A stretch of 64,000 nucleotides of DNA from Apostichopus japonicus (taxonomy: Eukaryota > Echinodermata > Holothuroidea > Aspidochirotida > Stichopodidae): contig NC_092568.1 in NCBI RefSeq assembly GCF_037975245.1, forward strand, positions 9,635,501 to 9,699,500, given 5' to 3'. This document shows, one piece after another, positions 11,773 through 22,397 of the stretch. How positions within the stretch are numbered: position 1 is the stretch's first letter; the number at the start of each line of letters is the position of its first letter. The position numbers and the translations under genes were made by a program. The notes beneath the pieces were generated by a model. That model had not been told where the DNA came from. It saw only the letters and a program-made list of their open reading frames with translations, and did not search any database.

Positions 11773-13422
11773 GTTTGCAGGACAAACTTTTATTATATTA
11801 GTCGGGTATACCTACCAACAAAAGTCGCATGTTTCATCCTACAAGATAGTAAATGAATGTCCCGCAATGAAGCGAACTTTTGATTTATATACAATATATA
11901 TAAGTATACACTGGGTCTGTAACCACCCCCCCCCCCCTCCACAATTGAATTTCCTTTTTGCAACACATACTAAAAAAAAAAAGCCCGAGGAATTAAGTGT
12001 CCCCCTATGGAGGATAGATGAACTTGTGAGGTCTCAATTATGCGCGAAATCAGCGTTACCGAAAGCTTAATAACTCCCCTCCCGATTCTCTCCCCACTTC
12101 TTCCCCTCCCCATGGCTCAATTTGCAATAATTCACCTAAACTTATAGTTTGACTTTTAATTTACATCGTTCTAGCAATGCCGGCATACTAAACTTCTTCA
12201 GGAACATGGAAATTTATGACTTAGATCTTTATAAGTATAGTTTATGTTGACTGTGTATTGATTCATATATATATATACCAGTAATCTTTCTTTCTTTCTT
12301 CAAGTAAGGCATAATTGTTCATTGTTCAAAAGGAATGTTTTCTAATTTTCTTTTCCTGATTAGGCATAAATAGTCATGTTTGATTATTACACTGTTCTCC
12401 ATAAATGTCTAGAATTTGTATATATCTATGAAATTCTTATGGAAAGAACACAGTTCCAAAAAAATATGTCTTATTATTCGCGCAAGAACTGATAAAGAAG
12501 GTTATTACACTCCGTCTCCGTCTGAATTATGTGCCCCGGGTTCTTTTTGCTTGGAAAAGCGTTTGATTGGTCCGTTTGCGTCGAAATGAAGCTGCAGTAA
12601 GTCACCTGTGTGGACATATTGCAGGCGTATATAGGCCTAATTAATATTTTTTAAATCGAAACTAATGAAAAATGTCGTTTCAACAATTGTATTGCTTCCG
12701 GGGCTTTAAATTGTATTAATATAACAGTGATTTATTGTAATAGAAAACGAGATATCACGCCAAGAAATATATAAACATGTATGAAATCGAATATATAAGT
12801 ACAACCAAATATATTTGGTCAGGGTGTTTTCCTATATTTACCTGTTGATAATAAAGTTGTGTTTTCCTATATTTACCTGTTGATAATAAAGTTGTCATCT
12901 CAACTGTACAGCCAACGCAGTCTAAGCAGCAACTAAAACAATCGTTGTTTTCTTTCTATGTTGCTTTCTTCCACTTTTAAATTGAGACTAAAATAATCAC
13001 TTTAATTGTTTGTAGTTTTTGTGTTTTTTCGTTTTAATTTCTTAGTTAAATACGTTCAGTGTCACATGCAAAATACAAGAGATTCTTCAGACCAACTTGA
13101 ATAAGAGTAAACAACACCGGCAAAGAAATGAGAGACGCCACAAGAAGAGAAATGGTTAAGAATAAAACCCTTGTGTAGATTTCCATATTCGAATTTCTAG
13201 TGCCGAACGTCGGCCCTTCCTCCGGGAGGGTGACCGTCGGGGCGAGACTTTGAAAAGCAAGCGATATATTTTGCATAAAAAATATTGAAACTCAAAGACG
13301 ACTTTCAAAAGGTGTTAGAGAGTCCTATAACTAAATCACAGGGAACCATATACAGAAACCATAAGAAAAAGCGATCCGCAATTTGTCCCCCACCCCACCC
13401 CCGTAAAAGAAGTTAGGTTGAG

Positions 13423-13428
<6 letters not shown>
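11773..13428. other. Spacer with a 35-bp tandem duplication
   Basis: Mostly AT-rich non-coding DNA. At 12825-12894 a 35-bp unit (TGTTTTCCTATATTTACC..GATAATAAAGT) occurs twice in direct tandem. A 76-codon - strand frame at 13046-13276 encodes one strongly hydrophobic stretch but has no family signature. Confidence 0.45.

Positions 13429-13472
<44 letters not shown>
13429..13472. repeat. (TA)n microsatellite
   Basis: About 22 pure TA units directly abutting the left end of the element that starts at 13474. Confidence 0.95.
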
Positions 13473-13474
<2 letters not shown>

Positions 13475-14155
13475 AGGGGCGTATCCAGGATTTTCTAATC
13501 CAGGGGGCGCGAATTACTATCTAAGCGGAGCGCCACCATCGGTTGGCGCGGAGCGTACAAGAAAATTTCTGGTTTTGATACCCCCCAGATCACCGGAAAT
13601 GGCACTTCTCGGGCTTGAAAATGACCAACCAGATGTACACTTTTGCCTGAGAACCAAGTATTTCCCAACAGTTTTTTTTTCCATCCATAACCTTTTTGAA
13701 GATTGTTACCAGTCACACATCATGTTCGACCTCATTGCATGTCCTGTGGATCATTGCTTTTGTAGGTGATTCTACGTCACGGCCCACAATATCTGAAAGC
13801 CCCACTTTTCAAGGTTTTAAGACCATTATTTGTTCAGAATTTGAAAATTCACATTTCTCGTGAATAAAATCACTTCAAACTTAACATACCCATAATGTTG
13901 CACAAAATTCAATCTATGGACAACCAATATAGAAAAACTTCCTTCAACCCCTAACAGACAGGTCAAAATTGCACGAGTAGAGGGAAGTTTGATGAAGAAT
14001 ATTGGTCAGGAAATTTTCCAAAATTCAGACACAATTAATTTATTGGTGTAGAAACATTAAAATGTCTTGTAACGGCTATTATAAAACTTCGTTGAAGGAA
14101 ATGAAAAATACCAGATATTTCCGATATCAGATATTTCGAAACCGAACACTACACA

Positions 14156-14646
14156 CATAGGCGTAGAAGGCGCGGGCTGCAGCCCCCCTCCCCCCTCCCC
14201 AACCAAATTTTTCCCCTGAAAATTCGGGCAATATGCTGAGAATTTTTCTGGCACCTACTAAAAGAAAAATAAATAGCAATGATGCAACTTAAGGGAATGA
14301 ATAGTTTAAAAATTATCTCCTTGGTAATTAAAATAAAGTTCTAAGCTTGGCCGACTAATTCGCCATTACTACTGTAAAAGAGAGTTTTGATATAATTGGA
14401 CCTGTATGCTTTTTCTCCATCTACATAAGACATTTCGTTGTTTACATTAGCATCCGGCGGTATACTGCGCAACTTTCACGAACCGTACGGTACACGATGC
14501 CATGCGATTTAATGACCGATGCTTGCTTATATGATATTGACATTAACTTGTTGAACGCGCGCGAGACGCGCGAAAAATTTTGCTTATATTTTTCGGGCAA
14601 GTCGTTACAGCCCCCAAATCCAATTGGGCTCCTAGCTACGCCTTTG
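14156..14646 (+). mobile_element. MITE family B, complete, TSD ACTACACA
   Basis: A 491-bp element between perfect 8-bp duplications ACTACACA (14148-14155 and 14647-14654). Ends are CATAGGCGTAG on the left and, reverse-complemented, CAAAGGCGTAG on the right. Inside are GAAAATTCGGGCAATATGCT, and a GC palindrome (CGCGCGCGAGACGCGCG) followed by AAAAATTTTG about 70 bp from the right end. It is the short relative of 34570-35695. Non-coding and therefore non-autonomous. Confidence 0.88.
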
Positions 14647-14792
14647 ACTACACACATAGACAGTTTTGAGGCTGTTCATGCTGGAAAATGCATTTTCATG
14701 CTCACTGATATGATGTGATATCTGCTCTTTGCTTTACAAATTCGTAAAGGCGTGTAGCGAGTAATTTGCCAAGGGAGGGGCGAAGCTTGTAG

Positions 14793-14900
14793 GCAAACTA
14801 TCTAAGCGTAGCGCCACCATGAGTTGGCGCGAAGCGTACAAGCCTTATAGTTTTGGCCGAAAATGCCTCCCAGATCGCTGGAAATGACACTTCCCAGGCC
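14793..14900 (+). repeat. Copy of the shared GC-hairpin module (diverged)
   Basis: Sequence ACTATCTAAGCGTAGCGCCA with its partner GTTGGCGCGAAGCGTACAAG, then a CCCAGATCGCTGGAAATGAC segment also seen next to the module in other elements. It is preceded by AAAGGCGTGTAGCGAG, which may be an old element end, but no matching right terminus was found. Confidence 0.55.
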
Positions 14901-15322
14901 TTGTAAGTTGCATCTAAGCATTGTCTATTTTGAAATTACTAGCGATATCATAAAGAAAATTTGCTCAGGGGTGGAGGGGGGGGGGGCGGTCGCCCCCTTC
15001 CCGAAATGCGTCATGTTCCCCGACGACTCGGTCGAGTTCAAGACCAGCCACAGTTGGTTCCATAGCACAATTGTAACAATTGTTTAAGGCGTCCATACAC
15101 ACACACGCGTTATGATAGACCATATATAGTATATATATATAGATACATTAGTGAGAGAGGAAAAATGGAAACGTCAAAAATGGAGTTGTCGGTGTAAGGG
15201 GTAGGGTGAGGCGCACACCCCCTACGTAATACTCGATCTGTCACTGGCTACCCTGTGTATATAATAGGGGTCAGCGTTGTAATTATGACTGTTCCTCTTT
15301 CTCTTCCCGAGGTCTTGGCGTT

Positions 15323-15456
15323 TATCTTCTACTCCCTCCTTTTCTCCTTTTTCTCTCTTTCTTCTTTTTCTTTTCCCTTCCTTCCTCTCCTCCTTTTCTT
15401 TTCCCCAATCTTTTTTCCTTTTTTCTTTTCTTTTTTTCTCTCCTCTTTTCCCTACC
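15323..15456 (+). repeat. Homopyrimidine tract
   Basis: About 130 bp almost entirely C/T on the + strand. Lysine/glutamate-rich frames on the - strand here are composition artefacts. Confidence 0.85.
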
Positions 15457-15503
15457 CGGGGGGCGCGCGCCCCCAACGCCCCCCCCCCCTGGATACGCGC
15501 CTG

Positions 15504-17260
15504 TATACATGCTTGTATATTCAGGTTTCCTTTTGAAACGTCAATTTCTCGTTATTTCAATGCACTGCCTTCAAACCTTTGACGATGATGCAAGCACACG
15601 CTAAGACTTCTTCGGAGGAGGGTCATCCAATAGACGACTCGTGGTCCAAAATCCGGCCCTCGAAATACTAATAACATAATCTGAGCAAAACGTGTATGCG
15701 AAACTTTGCGGGATTAAGCTTCACTGCACCTTATATCGGTCTAACCTGCATACATGCATGGAGACTGTTTTATCTGTTCCGTTATGTTTGGAATCTCCGA
15801 AAGGGAAAAAACGTTTACTTTCGGGGATGCAGCGCAGACAATAACCGGAGCTAGAAATTAGTAGGTGTCTGGTTGAACCCTGCAGGATTTATTTACTTAT
15901 GAACAGATACAGCTTTACAACTTCCAAAGACAACAACATGTATAACAAGCCAATTAAGGCTATTTAACTCCAAGACAAACTATACCTCTAACTCCTACTA
16001 AATCCTATTGCTGATCTTATTGGGATTTATACCGTACGCTTATATATTGACATTAATAATTGCCTTTACTCATTATCGTTTCCGGAAGATTTCTAAGTAG
16101 GGTATCCAGAAATGACATGCACAGTCTAAGAATATCACGTCACAAGTTTAACTATAGAAACGCGAGTCGTTTATATGGTCATTTAGTTGGCTTTCGGAAG
16201 ACTCGCCAACGACGGTGCAGCGTACTAAAGAGACCACCCTGGAAACGACAACCTGAAATGCATGCTGTACTGCTGTTTTTGCGCGTAACATATATCTATA
16301 GGCATTCCTTTTGAGTCTGTCTAGGTTTTTGCTCTACCCAAGGCTTCAGTCTCTGGCCCTCGTCGTAGAAAATAAATCGAAAACTCTGCCGCAGATGGTT
16401 CAGGCCCACCAAAACATTTTGAAGCGTCACATTAGAAAATTCATTGATTGCTTCAGTGTAGGAACATACTTTGAGGCTATGTGCAGAAAAACGTTCTCGA
16501 ACATGAGTAACCATTTATTCGACTTTCTAGCATAATTAGGGGCTATAACTAATTATACCGTTCTTATAAAAAATAAAAAAAATTATCAAGAAAAACACAC
16601 TTGAATGGCTGACTGATATGCCCTGCACACGAGTTTCAAGAAACTACAATACATCTATTTTGTGTAAATGAAACGAAATCAAACTAGAAGGTGTTTTTGT
16701 TTATTAATCTTGACGCCAAAGGATTAGATTGTTAGTTAGAAAGTTAGACACTATAAAGTTTTGATTTTTCAAATTATTAAAAGGACACATCACGCCTGTA
16801 ATCATTTCTGACTGGCATATAAGTAGGAACAATTACTCATAATATTAGAGAGGGCCTCTCGGAAATATATACCGGAATGGTGAATTCCAAGCACTGAACC
16901 TCTAAATAAATTTTTAATTAATATCCTTCAACGGGAGCCACTTCTTTTAGGATACACATATTAATTAAGATATACATATTACTAATTAAACATGCATTCA
17001 ATATGCGGCAACATATTATTGAACTTATCCGTCTGACGTCAAACGGTGTGCGGAAGGTTGATATTTTCTCAGGTGTTAATAACTTGTAATTAATGAGAAA
17101 ATGTTTTTTGGCAAAAGTTTATTAATATGGCATTATAATCAACTTTTTAATCAGTTTTTATATTATGCTAATAGTTGATACATATGATAAGATATACCGA
17201 GACCGTTCTTTGATAGAACCAGCGGTAAAATTAACTATGACTTCTCCAAATGTCAATAAC
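15504..17260. other. Non-coding spacer, nothing identified
   Basis: AT-rich DNA without a supported exon, RNA gene or bounded repeat. Open frames of 70-85 codons near 16060-16535 show no domain and overlap on both strands. Confidence 0.4.
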
Positions 17261-17263
17261 CAG

Positions 17264-17268
<5 letters not shown>

Positions 17269-17318
<50 letters not shown>

Positions 17319-17383
17319 GTTTAATTAAAAACAAGTTTTGTATATATATATATATATATCTGTTTAATTAAAAACAAGTTTTG

Positions 17384-17412
<29 letters not shown>
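17269..17412. repeat. (TA)n arrays with duplicated spacer
   Basis: Three TA runs (about 17269-17315, 17341-17360, 17384-17412) separated by two copies of the spacer CTGTTTAATTAAAAACAAG. A related TTTTAATTAAAAACAAG follows another TA run near 17670. Confidence 0.9.
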
Positions 17413-17416
<4 letters not shown>

Positions 17417-17623
17417 GAACTAGTATTGTTCGATATAGGTGACAAACGCCTACAGTGGAATTACGATCTTCCTTACCGGTTTCGAACCTCTGGACATACA
17501 ATCAGCGTCCATAGCCTAGTGGTTAGGGTGTCCGCGTACAGAGCGGGAGGCCCGTGGTTCGAATCCCGGTGGAGGCTGAAAGTTTTTTCACTGTTCTTGA
17601 TTTTCCAACTCATTACGATTTTC

Positions 17624-17668
<45 letters not shown>
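17413..17668 (+). mobile_element. tRNA-like SINE, family 2, with (TA)n tail
   Basis: A tRNA-like core at about 17505-17578 has an A box (TAGCCTAGTGGTTAGGGTG), an anticodon-stem-like TCCGC..GCGGG and a B box (GGTTCGAATCC); 6 of 7 acceptor-stem positions pair (GCGTCCA with TGGAGGC). The T stem is imperfect, so this is not a functional tRNA gene. About 90 bp upstream is also conserved in the second copy and includes a B-box-like GGTTTCGAACC, suggesting a dimeric tRNA head. The unit ends in ACGATTTTCATT plus TA repeats (17628-17668). The second copy, inverted, is at 23172-23435. Confidence 0.75.
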
Positions 17669-17669
<1 letters not shown>

Positions 17670-17873
17670 TTTAATTAAAAACAAGCTTTTGTAAATAATA
17701 AAGTGTCCTTTTTTTCATTAAGATGGTTTTTTTTTACCAAATTGACATCTGATATGTGTGAAGCAACTGTTTCACCTTGAGTTGAATAGTCCTGTTTACT
17801 GTGAAAAAAGAGAGTTTGGACCAGGCGCGGCGGAACGGAAAAATTATTGGGGGGGCTAATGTGTGGAGACTAT

Positions 17874-17905
17874 CAGAGCCTTATATACAGAGAGTTGCGA
17901 CAACT
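17874..17905 (+). repeat. Left terminal inverted repeat of the P-like element
   Basis: 32 bp starting CAGAGCCTTATATACAG and ending GCGACAACT, identical to the reverse complement of 20101-20132. It starts with CANRG, the terminal motif described for P elements, and contains an internal palindrome AGTTGCGACAACT. Confidence 0.9.
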
Positions 17906-18425
17906 GAAATTTGGGCGCCATTTTGGGGCCAAATGGGCAACATACAGTATGTGTGGGAATGGGCGTTCAGGTGGATAGGGGAATTTTTCGATGGCATTGT
18001 AGAAGTGTGAGCGGGATTCTGGGTTTTATTTTTGGCCTGCTCATGTTGTGGTGCTTTTATGCGCCGAGGCTGTGTAAGTAGGGCGTCGAGTGTCGAACGG
18101 GAGGGGGGGGGGGAGGGATTGGCTGCGCTCAAGTTCAAGGGGATGAGGTTGGCACATTTGGAAGTTCAAATTCAACAGTTGATATTCTGGTACGGTAAAA
18201 TTGTATCAATTGTAAAAATCCTGGAGTACGCTGGCATCAGTCAGATGGGGGCACAAAATGGCAGTCCTGGGAGCAGGATGGGCTTGGTTACACCCCTGCC
18301 TCGTTAATATCTGAGCACTGTAGTCGGTGCTCATCCACGATCATCACGTCCAGGGTTCCTCGTATGAACCTCAAAGGCTTCCTGAACCCGTAGTATTAAA
18401 TCAAAACAAATCACACAAATTGTCT

Positions 18426-18720
18426 ACCTGTTAAGTGGGGATCCGGGGAAGGGGGGGGGTTCCAACATGGAGGAACAGGAAAGCTACAGCAAAGAAGCTG
18501 CCATTTGTTCCAGCTTACAACACTTGGTAGAGTGACTCATATACTAGATGCTCATGCCTGCCCCATAATCTTCTGGACATTAGTTTGGCGTCCCTCAACA
18601 GCAAGGGCTCGGAGAGTTTCCCAATTGCAACCCGATAGTCTGGTTTGGCGGTAGGCCTGGGATTGAACCCATGACTTCCAGGAGACAAGCAGTTGCTGGA
18701 ATTTGAAAAGATCTACTTCA
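18426..18720 (-). mobile_element. Possible tRNA-like SINE remnant
   Basis: On the - strand a B-box-like GGGTTCAATCCC (about 18659-18670) is followed by a body running to about 18426. No convincing A box or terminal repeat was seen and no second copy is in the window, so this is a weak call. Confidence 0.3.
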
Positions 18721-19827
18721 GAATATTTTTGTATGAGAGTCAGGCTTTTATCTACGAATTTTATGTCTAATAACTTGAAAAAGCTGCATCTATATATACT
18801 ATAGGATCCAAAAAGTCAGAAATTCTTCAAAATACCAATTGTGCCTCTATTACTAGGCATGGGCTTCTATTATTAATGGATAAGGTAATCGTGACCAGAC
18901 AACACCCCCCGGACAACCCCCCCCCCCCAACAGAAGCATAAATATGTTGTCAGAAGTCGAAAATTAGAGTCGTTTTTTTGGGGGGGGGGGGGAGTTGCCC
19001 GCCAACCACGGTAAAATGCTAGGCCTAGGCTCAGTCAAATTGAATTTCCTGGGTTATGTCCTCTTTTGCTTGGAGCTGCCCGGTTGTAAGAATATGAATT
19101 AGGATCTGTATACCGTACCTATGTATGACATGGACAAACATGATTCCTGAGCCTAATTAGGCCTATGGTTTTCAGTTGACTCTGTTAGTTTTACCTGCTA
19201 TCCTCTAACAGGACACAATGTTCTAGGAAATATTTTTACCTAGCCTACAGTGATATTTTAGTAACCTAATTTTTCAATATTATTTCATAGAAGATAGTGG
19301 AGTTCTGGACCAGTTCAATTCAAATCATCAAGTGCAAAGCAGAATGATTAATCATTTCAATGGTCTGCCAGATCGCCACCCAAATTTTCATAAATAATAA
19401 TCCAAACAAGCTCATGACTCAATGGAGCCAAGCAGTTTTTCATTAGGGGGCTAGGCTAGCCCTTGGTGCTTTGTATTGCACACTGTGCTTCGTAGATCCC
19501 CGATTTGTCTTGCCACGCTGGAGCCTTCAATTTAAGGAATATACTCACTAAACTTTGCAGATATATTTTTATGCACCTTATAACAGATCTCATCCCAACA
19601 TCGCAACTTTCTTGATCAGAACTTGTTAAAAATAGACCATTTCATGCCTGAAATTTATGCTCTGTTTTCTGTGTTGTTAACTATATATGTGTGTATGTAC
19701 ACTGCACAGTGCACCATACATAGCTGTAAGGACTGTGTGGTGTAACCCACAGTCCTGGTTATGGACTAGGCTAGGCCTAGTGTTACGAATCTTAGTTCAT
19801 TGTACTAGGCCTAGGTGAAGTACTCAC

Positions 19828-19980
19828 ATCGCAAAGTTTGTGATTCGAGTTCGCCTTCCAGTGAAGGCTGTTTACTTTCGCCTCCCATGTTTTCCTCCGA
19901 TCTGGGTTTGTTGGGAATCTGAACAGCTTTGACCCATTTTCGGGACGATTCGAACAGCCCCACGCTGAACAGCCAGGCAT
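19828..19980 (-). CDS. THAP zinc-finger first exon of a P-like transposase (partial)
   Basis: ATG at 19980-19978 on the - strand opens 51 codons starting MPGCSAWGCSNRPENGSKLF and ending at a GTGAGT donor (19827-19822). The THAP signature is clear: Cys4 and Cys9 (C-x4-C), the FRFP motif at 20-23, PDRRKTW at 26-32, a conserved second Trp at 41, and Cys50 just before the splice site. The final His of the C2CH finger would be the second residue of the next exon; I could not find that exon. THAP domains bind DNA in P-element transposases and in host THAP proteins. Its place inside a TIR/TSD-bounded element, with the ATG 153 nt from the terminus, points to a transposase DNA-binding domain. The exon shows no stops or frameshifts, so it is relatively young or under constraint. 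Confidence 0.72.
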
Positions 19981-20100
19981 TCTGTGATGGCAGCGCAGAT
20001 GTTGACCGCTCGAACGTACGTTGTTGTCGATCTTACGGCCAGAATTAGTTGGCCCCAAAATGGTGCCATGAGGTCACGTGATCAAAAATTCCCGGACCCG

Positions 20101-20132
20101 AGTTGTCGCAACTCTCTGTATATAAGGCTCTG
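20101..20132 (-). repeat. Right terminal inverted repeat of the P-like element
   Basis: Exact inverted copy of 17874-17905. On the - strand it precedes the THAP exon by 120 bp and contains CTTATATA, a TATA-like sequence that could serve as core promoter for the transposase. The sequence is seen; the promoter role is inferred. Confidence 0.9.
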
Positions 20133-20404
20133 GAGACTATCTAAGCGGAGCGCCACCATCGGTTGGCGCGTAGCGTACAAGAAAATTTGGGGGTTTTCAA
20201 ACCCCCAGATGGCCGGAAACGGCACTTTCCGAGTGTTTTATGCTGCGAATACCTAGCCCTAAAATATGGGTCTCAAGCCTGCAATTTCTCAGATTGCACG
20301 TAAAATTCTGTAAAAAGATTTTAATTTGTATATTCGACGGTGTTTTAAGAGAGTAGCTATTACTCGTAGTGTACTCGCAAAGACGTTTTTGAGAGTAGTA
20401 AGGG

Positions 20405-20803
20405 CAGTGGCGGAGCTAGGGGTATTGGTCAGGGGGGCAAGAATGGTCTGTAGGTGCGCTTTCGACACTATCTAAGCGGAGCGCCACCACAGGTTGGCGC
20501 GGAGCGTACAGAAAATTTTGGAGTAAAGATACTCCCTAGATTGCAGGAAATGACCCTTTCCGGGCCTTACTAATATGCAGATAAACGGAGAATAAATAGG
20601 TGTCGTCGCCATTTTGTCGGAAAATTACACCAACAAAATATGACAAATGTCAATAGGTATATGAGAGAGCAATAAAATAGTTAATAATCGCGAATAAGTA
20701 AAAAGTAGTGAAAAGCTGAAAAGGGCGCCAGCAGTCCATTTGAGTCCGTCAGGGGGGGGGGGGCATCCGCCCCCTGACTGTATATATGGACGCTCCGCCA
20801 CTA
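20405..20803 (+). mobile_element. 8-bp-TSD MITE, family D, TSD AGTAAGGG/T
   Basis: A 399-bp element with ends CAGTGGCGGAGC and, reverse-complemented, TAGTGGCGGAGC (one end base mutated). The flanks AGTAAGGG (20397-20404) and AGTAAGGT (20804-20811) agree at 7 of 8. The GC-hairpin module starts about 62 bp in. The same family is present inverted at 35017-35400. It is nested inside 17822-21172. Non-coding. Confidence 0.88.
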
Positions 20804-21180
20804 AGTAAGGTGGTGTTGGAGAACTGGCTGAAATGAGGCAAGTCATTGGCCTAAGACGAAGTTGTGTTACGCTTACCGGTACTCACACTCACTGCTTCCA
20901 CTTTTCACGGGGCGTGAAGACGCGGTTGGGGTGACAATGTGGTCTATAGCCAGGGGACGGGCCGAGGGTCCCCCAGCAATTACTAAAATTATTACACCTA
21001 TATAGTATACATGTGCATCTGACAGATCGACAAGTATGCATTGAAAAATGGGCAGATGCACGTTTCGGAGCCTTGGTAAATATTGGGGGGGCTTATCATG
21101 CATTTGCCCCCTCAACTTTTTCATTGGGGGGCTGAGCCCCCCCCCCCAAGCCCCCCGGTTCCGCCGCCACTGGTTTGGAC

Positions 21181-22023
21181 TACACAATTTTAGAGTGGTA
21201 TATTATACTAGCTATTTTGCATTCATTTATTGCAATCAAATGAGAAGAAGAAGAAAAATAAGTTCAGAGTGTTTGATCGGCGTTTGGCAACTAAACGCAA
21301 AGGTAAACTTCTTACGAATATGATATCGATCAACCCATAACTTTTTCCCACCTTCGTTGTTGTCTTCTCTGTAAATTTGAGACATTTTCAATCCTGTAAA
21401 TGTTAATTGAAGGTTTTATAAATTGTACGGATATATTATAATAACTTTATATTTGGCCCCTTCGGATATAAATGATATGTACATTATGACGAATTTAGTA
21501 TACTTTCATCCAATCCGACAAGCAGTATGTGTTGGGTGGATTAGTTATTCAGTGCATTAAGTATTACAAAATCATGGAAGTAATGTTTCAACCATCTATT
21601 ATAGAAAGTTCACTTTTAGAGCCTTATATATATATACCACATTAGATTTTGACAACCAGTAAATACTTATCGTCTTTCAACACACTCACTTCCGGTATAA
21701 CCAGAAATATGTCGGTTGTGTACGTATACATTAACTATTTTAATTAAAAACTTCGAAAGGTTTTACCACGTTATTTATTTTTCATTACGATATTCATTAC
21801 TCTCTTTAATACTGTCAGAAGGCCGATGAGAACGTTTCTTTATGTAGCTCGAAATGTAGAATATACTGCCTGCAAAAAAAAGCAATAAACAACTCACTCA
21901 CCGTGAAGGATCAGGTTATTATAGGGATTTCACAATAGTCTGTATATACCTCAGTCGTGTCTGCATGAGTTACTAATTTGAGATGTTTTTATATTCATAT
22001 CGTAGGCCTATATGTCTTGTATC
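21181..22023. other. Non-coding spacer, nothing identified
   Basis: AT-rich, with no supported exon or bounded repeat. Confidence 0.4.
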
Positions 22024-22397
22024 CAAGGGCGTAGGAACCGGGGGCTGGGGCCCAGCCCCCCCCCCCCCCCCAGTGAAAAATATGGAGGGCGGAAGTATCA
22101 TTCCGCCCCCGCTTCGCAAGTCAGAAAACCCCTTTTTCATTTCCAAATGAGAAAAAAAATCTCATTTGGAGCACCAAATTGCATCTAAGGCCAGGTTAAA
22201 ATGCAAAATTATTTACAAAATGGAGTGGGTCGGTTGAAGTGCGCTATATTGCACCAAATTGCATCTGAGGCCAACTGGAATTGCAAAAAAAAAATCCAAA
22301 GGGGAGGGGGACACCCCCTCCCCTTAGACCCCTCCCCCAGGCCGGCCATCAGTCTTCAGCCCCCCCCCCCACTCAAAAGTACCTTCCTACGCCACTG
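22024..22397 (+). mobile_element. MITE family A, complete, TSD CTTGTATC/CTTTTATC
   Basis: A 374-bp element. Left end CAAGGGCGTAGGAA, right end reverse-complemented CAGTGGCGTAGGAA. The flanks CTTGTATC (22016-22023) and CTTTTATC (22398-22405) match at 7 of 8. The interior has a long poly-C run, the hairpin CATTTCCAAATGAG..CTCATTTGGAG and the paired GCACCAAATTGCAT motifs. Close relatives are 54577-54944 (complete) and 2279-2672 (truncated). Confidence 0.9.

Larger units (their letters stand above)
13474..15503 (+). mobile_element. Probable 8-bp-TSD DNA element, interrupted by a nested MITE
   Basis: The left end CAGGGGCGTATCCAGG and the reverse complement of the right end (15488-15503, CAGGCGCGTATCCAGG) agree at 15 of 16 positions, and both are followed inward by G-runs plus GGGGCGCG. 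The shared hairpin module (ACTATCTAAGCGGAGCGCCACC) lies about 40 bp inside the left end, and a diverged copy is near 14795. A complete family B element (14156-14646) is inserted within. The flanks (ATATATAC and TATACATG) do not make a clean 8-bp duplication, perhaps because the left one lies in a TA microsatellite, so pairing the two ends is an inference. No transposase frame is present. Confidence 0.5.
17874..20132 (-). mobile_element. P-superfamily-like DNA transposon with THAP exon, TSD GAGACTAT
   Basis: A 2259-bp insertion bounded by perfect 8-bp duplications GAGACTAT (17866-17873 and 20133-20140) and by perfect 32-bp terminal inverted repeats starting CAGAGCCTTATATACAG. Rejoining the flanks restores the hairpin module (GACTATCTAAGCGGAGCG) known from other elements in the window, which confirms the insertion. 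Further in, CCATTTTGGGGCCAA occurs near both ends in inverted orientation, a subterminal repeat. On the - strand a THAP zinc-finger exon (19980-19828) begins at nucleotide 153 from the end. About 31-bp inverted ends, 8-bp duplication and an N-terminal THAP domain are P-element hallmarks. The rest of the interior has no long open frame, so the transposase core (RNase H-like and GTP-binding regions) is lost or decayed: a non-autonomous or dead copy. A THAP-bearing hAT-like element remains the alternative. Confidence 0.75.
17822..21172 (+). mobile_element. 8-bp-TSD DNA element, TSD GTTTGGAC, hosting two nested elements
   Basis: The 8-bp duplication GTTTGGAC is perfect at 17814-17821 and 21173-21180. 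The left end is CAGGCGCGGCGGAAC; the right end reverse-complemented is CAGTGGCGGCGGAAC (13 of 15 identical). The total span is 3351 bp, but removing the nested 17874-20132 and 20405-20803 elements with their duplications leaves about 680 bp, close in size to the family C MITE at 26097-26747, whose ends are similar. The first insertion split its hairpin module exactly at GAGACTAT. Non-coding on its own; mobilised by an unseen transposase of the hAT or P superfamily, both of which make 8-bp duplications. Confidence 0.85.

Noticed and set aside
13046-13276. 76-codon - strand frame with a strongly hydrophobic segment
   Set aside because: One transmembrane-like stretch (EIYTRVLFLTISLLVASLIS) in AT-rich DNA; no promoter, donor or family match. 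It could be an exon, but the support is too weak.
17505-17578. Possible functional tRNA gene
   Set aside because: A and B boxes are present, but the T stem and one acceptor pair are mismatched, and the same unit with the same flanks recurs at 23264-23337, so it is a SINE.
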